Source: Triglochin maritima
Lineage: Eukaryota; Streptophyta; Magnoliopsida; Alismatales; Juncaginaceae
DNA length: 64,000 nt
Direction of reading: 5' to 3'
NCBI GenBank assembly: GCA_963682175.1
Contig: OY821782.1
Location: forward strand, 25,503,741 to 25,567,740
Shown here: one piece after another, positions 43,309 to 54,027 of the stretch
How positions within the stretch are numbered: position 1 is the first letter of the stretch
Layout: each line of letters begins with the position of its first letter
Made by a program: the position numbers and the translations under genes
The notes under the pieces: model-generated
The model's input: the letters and a program-made list of their open reading frames with translations, nothing else
Told to the model about the DNA's origin: nothing
The model's database searches: none

Positions 43309-46227
43309 AGTTTTGCACATGCTAAACACACAAAAAACCCACAAAACATTTTCTTTCGCAAACACATGAACATTTTTGAAAGAAATGTGAAAATTTTAAA
43401 ACACTAAGCAAGCAAAAAAAGACAAGTCACCCATAGATCATGGCAAACAGATATATCGATATTAAATGCAACACACTAACATGACCCTATCAATGGACAC
43501 AAAAGAAAACAAAATCAAAGGAAAAAGACTCGACTATGTACACACGTAAAACACCCCCCACATCTACTTCATTTATTGTCCTCAATGAATGCGAGCAAGA
43601 TACTACATGGATGTATGCATGAAAAAGGACAGATCTCACCAACATCAAGTACAAAGGGAAGTTCAAGGTCATGTTGATAGACACAAACCCGAATTTCCTC
43701 AAAACCTGTGAGATGCTAAAGAAGAGAAAAAAACGTGAAAGAAATGGGGCCCAAATACTCAAGGGTTGGAGCCCACAACAATCGAAGCTCACTGAAGTAG
43801 TTTTTTTAACTATGTACAAAAATGGGCTCCCATCTTCATATGTCAAGGGACATCAAATGGGAACCCGCCATCTCTCGAGCCAAAAATGCACATGCATGGG
43901 CTCGCAACATACAAAGTAGAATTACTAGACCACCTAATACCCTTATAAACGTTGTGGTCGTTTGATGCCTCTTGAGAGTGAGGAAGATAGGAGGCATGAA
44001 CGAGAGGTGAACCTCTGTCTGGTTGTTTGAAATGTAGGGTATCAGGTGATTGATTCTTAACCCACATGAGGTCTTTAGCAGATACAGAATGAAAAGCATG
44101 TGGCCCAGAGGCCATAAAAATGGTATCTTATGGCTCAAGAGCCATATGATCAAAAAGATGTGGCTCAACGGCCACGTGATCAAAAGGATGTGGCTCTAAG
44201 GGCACGTGCGCAAAAGGATGTGGCTCTAAGTCCACATGATCAGAAGATAAGGCACCTTCTTGTGCTAGCCCAGGTGAAACATTTTCACCACCTTCACGAT
44301 CTCCATCGAACAATTCTCTGAAGTACTTGAAGGTGCCCTCAACTTCAATCTCATCAAAGCCCTGGATAAGGTTGACCCCAACAGGGTCATTGAAGGCACC
44401 TGGCTTTTTACCGATGGTGAAGATGTTGAAATCAAAGGAAAAAGACTCGACTATGTACACACGTAAAACACGTCCCACACCTACTTCATTTATTGTCCTC
44501 AATGAATGTGAGCAAGATACTACATGGATGTATGCATGAAAAAGGAGAGACCTCACCAACATGAAGTACAAAGGGAAGTTCAAGGTCGTGTTGATGGGCA
44601 CAAACCCGAATTTCCTCAAAACCTGTGAGATGCTAAAGAAGGGATACAAATACGTGAAAGAGATGGGGCCCAAATACTCAAGGGTTGGAGCCCACAACAA
44701 TCGATGCTCACTGAAGGAGTCTATTTCTTTTTCTTCTTTTTTTAACCATGTACAACAATGGGCTCCCATCTTCATTGTCGAGGGACATCAAATGGGAACC
44801 CGCCATCTTTCGAGCCAGAAATGCACATGCATGGGCTCGCAACATACAAAAAAGAATTGTTTGACCACCTGACACCCTTATAATCATTGTGGTCATTTGA
44901 TGCCTCTTGAGAGTGAGCAAGACAGGAGGCATGAAGAAGAGGTGAACCTCTTTCTGGCTGTTTGAAATGAAAGGTATCAGGTGGTTGATTCTTAACCCAC
45001 ATGGGTCCTCAGCAGATACAGAATGAAGAGCATGTGGCCCAGAGGCCATAAAAATGGTATCTTGTGGCTCAAGAGCCACATGATCGAAAGGATGTGGCTC
45101 AACGGCCATGCGATCAAAAGGATGTGGCTCAAAGGCCACGGGATCAGAAGATAAGGCACCATCTTGTGCCAACCCAGGTGAAACATCTTCACCACCTTCA
45201 GGATCTCCATCGAACAATTCTCTGAAGTACTTGAAAGTTCCCTCAACTTCAATCTCATCCATGCCCTGGATAAGGTTGACCCCAACAGGGTCATTGAAGG
45301 CACCTGGCTTCTTACCTATGGTGAAGATGTTGAAATCAGCGCATTGACTACCATAAGTCAAGCGCATCAGACCATTGCGACAATTGATCAACGCATTGGA
45401 AGTCGCTAGAAATGGTCGCCCTAGAATAACAGGAATTTGTCCAAGTGGGTTTCGCACAGGTTTAGTATCCAAAACAAAGAAGTCGACTGGATAAATGAAC
45501 TTCCCACTTTGATCAGCACATCTTCCACCACACCCCTCGGTTTCTTCATAGACCTATCAACCAATTGAGGAGTGGTTTTTGTTTGTTTGAGGTCTCCAAG
45601 ACCAAGGTGGACATAGACAGAATATGGCAGAAGATTAACAGATGCACCAAGGTCCAATAAAGCTCGATGTATGGACACATCCCCAATCACACAAGAGATA
45701 GTAGGACTACCAGGGTCCTTGTATTTGACTTGCATGAGTTGTGCCAACAAAGAACTCACGTTAGCCGTAAGAAAAACTTTCTTTGGAACAAGAGTTTTTA
45801 TCTTCTTGGTGCATAAGTCCTTGAGAACCTTGGCATAAGGTGAGATTTGCTGAATCACCTCCAACAGAGGGATGTTCACCTTAACTTGCCGAAATATCTC
45901 AAGCATCTTGTCATGCTGATCCGAAGTTTTCTTTTTAAGGCCCTCAAGGAATGGCGCCTTCGGGGCATAAGGGTTTTGCGAAGGAACCTCAGAATTCTGG
46001 TCCAAAGAAGCATGAGTGGGGACCTCAGAATCTGATGCGTTCGAAACAAAAGGAGACAAGCGGACCTCAGGGTTCGACCCCATTGTCGAAAGAAATGTAG
46101 AAGGAACCTCAGGATCAGGCTCCTTCCTGGAAGTATTTGTGGAGGGAACCTCAGGATCCGGCTCCCTCAGAGATGCAAGTATCACCGCAGGTTTGGTGAC
46201 ACCAAGAGATGGTGGTTGCAAGGAAGG
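43309..46227 (-). pseudogene. Athila-like protease-tail fragment with internal tandem duplication (element F)
   Basis: On the minus strand from 46227 the frame gives the Gag C-terminal part with repeats of the EPDPEVPST type. Then come KAPFLEGLKKKTSDQ and protease LLDLGASVNLLPYSVY. A one-base loss near 45500 precedes ILGRPFLATSNALINCRNGL, then the tail (HPFDHVALEPQ, where element C has a stop after ALEP). A segment of about 924 bp is then repeated: 43514-44437 matches 44438-45340. The join at the shared AAATCAAAGG fuses tail and 3' noncoding sequence into a chimeric 215-codon frame (44128-44775). The LTR at 46228 cuts the Gag side. Confidence 0.8.
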
Positions 46228-47786
46228 TGATTGACATCATTTCATGCTTATATTTGTATCTTATATCCATTATCTTACACCTAAGAAATGCTACGTGACG
46301 AGTTTTATGTTTGAATTTCAGAAATAAATAGGTTTGAAGAGATGAAGCATGAAAGGACCCAAAAGCAGGAAAAAAGACATAATTGTGAGACCTAGGGACT
46401 AAGATGCAAGGGATAAGGACCTGAATGTAAGACCGAAGGACCAAAGAGCAAAACAGAAAACTCCACACCATCATGGGGAGTTTTTTTTGGCAATTCTATT
46501 CGGGTCGGAGCTCCAACAAGTGACGTAGATGCATCAAAGACCAACAAAGACATCCAGAAAAGCCCAGAATAAAATCCAACGTGATCCGGACCATAGAGAC
46601 CTCCAATTTGCGGCCCAAGACCGCTCATTGGCGGTCTGTTTTGGCCCAAATCCGCTAAGATTTTGGTGGGTCGCGTATTAGTGTGTATTTAGTCCATTTC
46701 TGGTATTTGTTTAGTCCCACATCGGGGGATTGTCCCGGATTGCCTTTTTCTTTGGCTATAAATAGAACTCTTCACCTTCTATTGTAAATCACCCATTGCT
46801 TGGTGGCATTCTCTCTACTAAGGAGTAAGCCTTGAAGCAAAACTCAAGGTTGAGAATAATGCTACCTTCAATGTGAGTCATTGTTAATAAAATAATTGTT
46901 CTTAGTTTCTCTTAATCTTGTCTTTTAATTCTTGCATTTTTCTTTAGTTTATGTTCCTTTCAATTAGCTTCTTTAATATTCCTTTCTTGTCTAGTCTAAT
47001 TTCATTTCAGTAGAATGTTTCATTTTAATGTAGGTTGTAGCGTAATGATTAGTGAGTAGTTCCATCCCCATTTGGGGGGTGAAGAAATATGTGATATGAT
47101 CACGTAGTGTATTAGGTGTGTGTTATCTTAATCCTTTGAGCCTTATATGATTTCCATAACCATCTAATGGGAATTCACTCTTATATTTGATATGCTAATG
47201 CTCTTGAATGAAGGTTATCTTATGCTTAGATTAGTGGACCTATTTTATGGGGAATGATAAGGTGAGGATATGGATGGAATTAATATTGGAAACACAATTT
47301 GTAGTGTATGTACTCTTGTTGCCTTTACCTTGGTTAATGCCTTGTATGTTTTAATGATATTGGGTTATCTTATTTCATGTGAAGGCATAGTAGGGTCTAA
47401 TCTTTATACATGAGTTCATTTAGCTTCATTCCAATTATTGTCTTGTATCTTTTAATGATATAGTTTTATCTTATTTCATGTGGAGGCAAAGTTGGATTTA
47501 GTTTTATGATTTCATGCACTACATCTTGTAAGGAGCATAATTGAACACACACACACATCTTTATATTCACATCATTTCTCTACCCCATTGTGGTTTAGTT
47601 TTATTGCTTATCTTCATTTCCTTTTGCATCTTAGTGTAGTTTAGTGTAACAAACCTTTCTCTCCTTTCTTTACCACTCGCCTTCCAACAAACCAAAAGTC
47701 GACACACCTCCCTGTGAATCGACCCGTATTTGTCACCGCTTCAATGCGACCGTGCACTTGCGGTTTAATATAAAACATATCAATCT
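46228..47786 (+). repeat. Athila-like LTR in plus orientation (element D 5' LTR)
   Basis: Begins TGATTGACATC inside element F gag and ends CATATCAATCT, one base from the canonical TCAATCA. It matches the element C LTR reversed. A dyad pair lies at 46598-46615 and 46619-46636, with TATA at 46756-46765. A primer site follows, so this is a 5' LTR. Its 3' partner is missing. Confidence 0.8.
46756..46765 (+). promoter_or_regulatory. TATA box of element D LTR
   Basis: CTATAAATAG, about 120 bp downstream of the dyad pair, the same spacing as at 8519-8686. Confidence 0.6.
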
Positions 47787-47792
47787 CGTTTT

Positions 47793-47810
47793 TGGCGTCG
47801 TTGTCGGGGA
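47793..47810 (+). promoter_or_regulatory. Element D primer binding site, decayed
   Basis: TGGCGTCGTTGTCGGGGA differs from the tRNA-Asp site at two positions, both C to T at former CG or CC dinucleotides, consistent with deamination. Confidence 0.75.
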
Positions 47811-48884
47811 GGTGCTCTGTCCAGACTTTGGTTTGGACGATTCGAGTGGTTTTAATTTTTTTTCTTTTTAGTTTGCTTTGTTTCATGGAACCACCGGATC
47901 TAGGGGAGGCTACTGGACGAGTTTGAGCACAAAAGACTCAACAGTGACCGCCAATCAGCGGTCTGGGACCGCCAATGGGCAGCCTGGTGATCATCTTTAG
48001 TCTTTATTTTTGTTCTGGTAGTTTGTGCTTTGATATTAGTTGTCTGGGAGCACAATCTTGCATGTTCTGATTTCTAGTTTTCTCCCATATCGTTAAACCA
48101 ATTCCCATTAATCAACTTGGCCTTAAAATCTAAAGCAAAAGACTTGACATTCTTACTTGTTTAGGTCACGCATCATGTACTTGACTTAGGCACGTAGTTG
48201 TCTTTTCTTTTAGCTTTATTTTCAATTCTTGAGCGCTGACGTGAGGTACGCATTTCCTACACTCATTCATGCATCTTGTATGCCAATGTATTAGTTAGTA
48301 GGAATTGCATCAGGACAAGAGTGAGTTGAGCGTTTGATTGGAGCGTTGATTGCTAGATTTAGGATCAAAACACTACTAAGGAGGGGTTGTCCCATAAAAG
48401 ATAAGGTGAGGGATTTCATCACCCTTTCCTTGGCCCCCAAAATCACTCTTAATAAAGCCTTAACTAAAAGCAAGTAGACATTGACCCTAGGATTTCAGAC
48501 GCACTAGAAGAGTAATCTAGTTGAGACTGTCATGGCCTGAGTGTTGTTATCGACATTGTCGATAGTAGGAGGTACTGGATCTTCGGATCTGGTATCACTT
48601 GCTGGCCATTGTGCTCTTCGTTGTAGGGAAGTGAGGCGTGTCGAGGCTAGTGACCTCGAAGTTAGACGTCGTCTAGCCTAAGGACCCATTGCCTTACATT
48701 GTTTGAGTCGTGCTTGCTAGTTAGGCTTCTACCTGATCCCATTACCCACGCTAGCTCTAGGATTCTTCCCTTCTCCTCTGAGTCATCTTCTTGTCACCTT
48801 CTTCTATGTTATAGTCTCCTCCCCTTTTACATTCTCTGTTAGCGTTTTAGGGTCGAGTCGAGCACGTTTTGCGAGCTTAGCCTC
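47811..48884 (+). other. Element D leader
   Basis: Noncoding, equivalent to element A and C leaders in the other orientation. It has a dyad pair at 47946-47963 and 47967-47984, again 21 bp apart and partly decayed. Confidence 0.7.
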
Positions 48885-50164
48885 ATGGTGGTGAGAGTGG
48901 TCGACTCGAGAGTTTTTGTTGAGATGGATGGTTACATGGTCGACCATCCATATCATTGTTGGGACCAGGACAATTCTCCCTGGTACTCTCGACCCATGCA
49001 TCCTGGGGTGCCTCAGACAAACACCCCGTATGGTTGGGATAATCTTAATTATGTGACTGAGCATTCTTCATATTGGGGTTATATAAGAGAGGCACCGACT
49101 GCTAGACCACCATCTAGTTACGTCGGATCATATGTTGGTCATCAAACTGAGACATTACAAGAACCTTTGGCCTCTTTCATGCATGTGGTAGACGACAAGT
49201 GCACCGATGGCTCCAGTAGTCGTACCGTGCGACTCTTGTGGGTTGAGTGGTCATGTTATCGGGGAATGTCCTTATGTTCCCCCAGAGCCTGAGTTTGAGC
49301 ATACATTTTCCCAAAACGCTCAATATGACCATTACGCATCCGCGTACAACCCAAGAGGGATGGATTCATGGGGAGAGAATTCATATCCAAATTCTTATAC
49401 TTCATTTTCACCCCAATATCCTCCTCCCGAATACCCTGAATTCTACCAACACCCCACTTCAAATCATTGGACTCATTCTCAGCCCATCAACACCCAACCC
49501 CAAAAATTCCCAAGCTCTGACTCGGACCTCATAGTTAACCGCATACCTGATTCCTTGAAACAAACTTTCCTTACGTTCATGGAAACCACTCAACAGTCCA
49601 TACAAAATATGGCACTGCAAGTGAGGCAAATTTCGCAGCAATTACGTGAACGTGAGGAGGGTAACTTTTCTTGTCAACATGAGGATTCATCTTTTGATAT
49701 CGAACCACCACCACATCCACAAATTCAAAGCACAATCTTTCAAAGTCAAACTCCTAGTCAGTCTGAGGGACTTGGGGTTTCAATTCACGATCACTTAGTG
49801 GAGGATTCGATTCAAATTGAGAAAAACAAGGACCAAATTCATTATGAGTCGGCACAGGATTGTGCCTTATCTTTTTGTCCCGTGGCCCTTGAGCCACATG
49901 ATCTTCATGTTGTGCCTCGTAAGGACTCACCTCTGGTGGAGCAAGAGCTCCCTAGTACCCTCAATTTCAAACAACCTGATGAGAGTTTGTCTCTCACTAT
50001 TGTTCCTGATCATCTTGGAAATGATGGAACATCAAACAACTACATTGCTCATGAGGGTATTAGGAGTTCCTTGGAGGATACCTTGGGTATGAGACCCACT
50101 TTTTGTTTGCCTGGTGTGTCGGACATGCCTAACGAGGTTCTTGACCTCGTTCCGATGGGCATGG
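48885..50164 (+). pseudogene. Element D reduced Gag (knuckle and tail, no capsid or protease)
   Basis: Two overlapping frames make up the product. 48885-49292 starts MVVRVVDSRVFVEMDG and is rich in Tyr, Pro and Ser. 49207-50223 is shifted by one and starts MAPVVVPCDSCG. The second has the CCHC knuckle CDSCGLSGHVIGECPY near its start. LREREEGNFSCQHED follows, like LHEREKGQLPSQPEV of element C, then the tail motif CPVALEPHDLH and TLNFKQPDESLSL. The Gag domain with KKW...ELWRLCQ and the protease are absent, so the element joins leader, knuckle and tail directly. Its last codons (50165-50223) belong to the antisense strand of element E. Confidence 0.65.
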
Positions 50165-51424
50165 AAGTTGATAAGGCAGAGGTTGAGGTTGAGCGTGCGA
50201 GCTCTGACCGTTACCCCCACTAGGCACCCAAGAGAAGTTAGGATGGTTATACCATCTCGGGTTGTAGGAGTGACTGTACGGGTCATTACGGGGTCTCTGT
50301 TGATAAATCGCATTTGCATGCTCAGTATCCCTTTGGAGCGTAAGCGCATTCCTAGTCATTATGACCCGTAAGTCCACACCTACTACACCCGGGAGTAGCG
50401 ACCTGGGCTATGGGAGCTCGGTCCAACTCTAAACCCTCAATCTTACGCATGAGAGCAACCATTTTTGCCTCAGACGCGATAGTTGACTCAACATGATATG
50501 ATCCAGCTCGACCAGAAGACCTGGTGGTTGGTGGCTCTCTCATGGTGTCTCACTCAAAGGTATGCTCTCTCATCGATGAGTTTCATTTGGAAATCACCTT
50601 GACACTTGACTCCAACAATGTACGGGTGTTGTAGTTGAGACCCTCATAAACAAGTTGGCATAACTGCCACAACTCAATTCCAAGATGAGGGCACTGCAAG
50701 AGAAGGTCTTTGAACTTCTCAAAGAAAGCATAAATCAATTCGGTCTCAGTATGATACATTTGGTGTATCTGGTGCCGTATCTGTTGAGTCTTCCATTGAG
50801 GGAAGAATCTCTTCAGAAGGACAGTCACGAAGTCATCCCAAGACCGAATAGAGATCGCGGGGAGGCTGTACATCTATTTCTTTGCGTTATCCTTCAACGC
50901 GAAAGAAATCATCCTCAACCAGACTGAATCCTCATCAAGCTGTTGAAGCTTGAACATGGAGCATACTTCCTCGAATTTACGTTTAAAAATATACGGATAC
51001 TCCTTATTGGCAGTGAAGGTAGGAAGCATGCTCACATACTGAGGTTTCAGCTCATCGTTATTCCCTCGAGCTGGGGGAAGAACTATGCAAGAAGGTTGCG
51101 TGGCCCGAACAGGATGGGTCCGCTCCCACAAAGTCATCGGCCTATCCTGTCGAGTTAAAGGTGGTGGTGCACCAATAACTCTATCCTGACCGAATCCCTC
51201 ATCCTCTCGAGTTAGAGGAGGAGGAGAAGTAGGTCTACGTGGTGGTGGGAGCGGACCGAGGTAATCCATGTATGGACCCTGGTCTCCCCGTCACTACGAG
51301 AAGACTCAGCCTCACGCTCCAAAGAAGTATGAGGCGGAGATGGCCGATCACCAAGACCGTCCATCTCAGAAAAATGCACTCTCTCAAGTCGAGCGCTCTC
51401 ACCATAACGAGCCCAACCTCGCAT
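50165..51424 (-). pseudogene. Element E Gag N-terminal half
   Basis: On the minus strand Gag starts MRGWARYGESARL at 51424 and changes phase near 51270 by loss of one C. The Gag domain follows (LPTFTANKEYPYIF to KDNAKK). TAG at 50874-50876 stands where Trp is expected, then SIRSWDDFVTVLLKRFFP and ELWQLCQLVYEGL. Another shift near 50580 precedes the knuckle (CSRCGLTGH) and NPRWYNHPNFSW. It stops at 50165, where plus-oriented element D begins. With element F it could once have been one element. Confidence 0.8.
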
Positions 51425-52475
51425 AAAACACTCGACTCGACTCTAAAAAATACACAACAGAAAGTGTATTCCAAGAAGGAGACTACTCGTAGAAAATAGA
51501 TGAGGAGAGGAATCAGATGAGGAGGGAAGAATCCCTAGAGCTAGCGTGGGTAGTGGTGAAGGTAGAAGCCTAATCTAGCAAGCACGGCTCAAACAACTTA
51601 AGGGTATGGGTCCTTAGGCTAGACGACGCCTAACTTCGAGGTCACTAGTCTCGACACAACTAACCTCCCTACAATGAAGACCACAATGCTCAGCAAGTGA
51701 TACCAGATCCAGTACCTCCTACTATCGACAAGGTAGGTAACGCCGATCATGCCATGATGGTCTCAACTAGATCACTCTCCTAGTGCGTCCAAAATCCTTA
51801 TGGCAAATGTCTACTTGCTTTTAGAATTAAGGCTTTATTAATAGTGATTTTTGGGGTCAAGGAAAGGGTGATGAAATCCCTCACCTTATCTTTTATGGGA
51901 CAACCCCTCCTTTGTAGCGTTTTGATCCTAATCTAGCAATCAACTCTCCAATCAAACACCCAACTCACTCTTGTCCCGATGCAATTCCTACTAACTAATG
52001 CATGGTCATACAATATTCATGAATGAGAGTAGGAAATGCATACCTCACGCCAACACTCATCAACTGAAAGTAAGCTAAAATAAAAGACAACTACATGCCT
52101 AAGTCAAGTATGTGATGCATGACCTAAACAAGTAAGAATGTCTAATCTTTTGTTTTGAGTTTTAAGGTCGAAGTTGAGTAATGGGACTTGATTGTTAATA
52201 TGGGAGAAAACTACAAGTCCAAACATGCACAATCGAACTCCCAGACAACCTAGTGAATGTAGAAACGACCAGAAAAAATGGGAGAGAATTTGGAGCTCAC
52301 CAGGTCGTCAATTGGCGGTCCAGAACCGCTGATTGGCGGTCTGTTGGCTTCTGATTTTCTCCCGTCTTCTCCTGGAGTCATCTCTTGATCCTTTAAGCCT
52401 CCTGAAACAAACAAAACTAAAAACAAAAAATTAAAACCACTTGAATCGTCCAAACCAAAGTCTGGACAGAACACC
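51425..52475 (-). other. Element E leader
   Basis: Noncoding and homologous to the element C leader, with a dyad pair at 52303-52320 and 52324-52341. Confidence 0.7.
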
Positions 52476-52493
52476 TCTCCGGCAACGGCGCCA
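52476..52493 (-). promoter_or_regulatory. Element E primer binding site (tRNA-Asp type)
   Basis: TGGCGCCGTTGCCGGAGA on the coding strand, one change from the exact site at 41380-41397. Confidence 0.8.
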
Positions 52494-52499
52494 AAAACT

Positions 52500-54027
52500 T
52501 GATTGAACGTTTTAATTAACCGCAAGTGCACGACCGCGTTGAAGCGGTGGCAAATACGGGTTGATCCACAGGGAGGTGTGTCGACTTTAGTTTGTTTGAA
52601 GGCGAGTGGGAAAGAAAGGAGAGAAATGAGTTATGATCTAAACTACACTACAATGTGAAAGGAATGAAAAATATGCAATAAAACTAAACCCCATAGGGGG
52701 TAGAGAAAGAATGTGAATATAAATATATGTGTATTTGTGTTCAATTAAGCTCAACACAACATGTAGTGCATGAAAATCATTAAACTAAATCCAACTTTGC
52801 CTCCACATGAATTAAGATAACACAATGTCATTAAAACATACAAGACAATAATTGTAATGAAGCTAAATGAACTCATGTATAAAGACCAACCCTCACTATG
52901 CCTCCACATGAATTAAGATAACACAATATCATTAAACCATACAAGACATTAACCAAGGTAAAGGCAACAAGAGTACATGCAACTACAAATCATGTTTCCT
53001 TCATCAATTCCATCCATATTCTCACCTTATCATTCCCCATAAAATAGGTTCACTAATCTAAGCATATGCTAAGATTCATTCAAGAGCCTTAGCATATCAA
53101 AGACAAGAGTGAAATCCCATTAGATGGTTATGGAAATCATGTAAGGTTCAAAGGATTAAGATAACACACACTTAATACATCACATAATGATATCACATAT
53201 TTCTCCACTCCCAAATGGGGATGGAACTACTCACTCATATTTAAACTACAACCTAAATTAAAATGAGACATTCTACTGAAAGGAAATTAAACTAAGCAAG
53301 CAAGAAATATTAAGAAGCTAAAAAGACATAAAACTAAAGAAGAATGCAAGACATATGAAAGGAAATTAAAGTAAGAAAGAAACAACATAACCAAAGGAAA
53401 CCATTTATTATTACTCACTCAATTACAAGTAGCCTCTCTCCACCAGGGGGTTTTACTTCAAGCCTTTTACTCCTAGTATAGAGGATGGCCACCAAGAGAG
53501 GAGGGAGAGTTCTATTTATAGCCATAGAAAAAGATAATCCGGGACAATCCCCCGGTATGGGACTAAACAAATACCAGAAATAGAATGAATACACACTAAT
53601 ACGCGACCCTACGAAATCTTAGCGGATCCGGATCAAAACAGACCTCTAATTGGCAGTCTATATTGTTTGGATCCGGTCGTTGTTTCGTGTGGGCTTTTCT
53701 GGATGTCTTTGTTGGTCTTTGATGCATCTACTTCGCTTGCTGGAGCTCCGACAAGAATAGAATTGCCAAAATACTCCCCATGATGGTGTGGAGTATTCTT
53801 GTTTGCTCATTGGTCCTTCGATCTTACATTCAGGTCCTTCGATCTTGCATCTTAGTCCTCGAGTCTCTCAACTCAATCCTTTTCCCTGCTATTAGGTTCA
53901 TTTATAGTCTCTCCTTCTCAAACCTACTTATTCCTGAAAACTAAACATTAAACTCGTTACATAGCATTGTTTGGGTGAAAGATAATGGATATAAGACATA
54001 AAGATATGCATGAAATGATGTCAATCT
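52500..54027 (-). repeat. Element E LTR (5' LTR in coding sense)
   Basis: On the plus strand it starts TGATTGAACG and ends GTCAATCT, close to the family edges. It resembles the element C LTR. The dyad is a single decayed copy at 53641-53658; TATA is at 53512-53521 (minus). The right edge may be one base off because the terminal A is changed. Confidence 0.8.

Noticed and set aside
44128..44775. 215-codon minus-strand frame
   Set aside because: It joins 3' noncoding sequence to the tail repeat across the tandem-duplication junction; not a natural protein.
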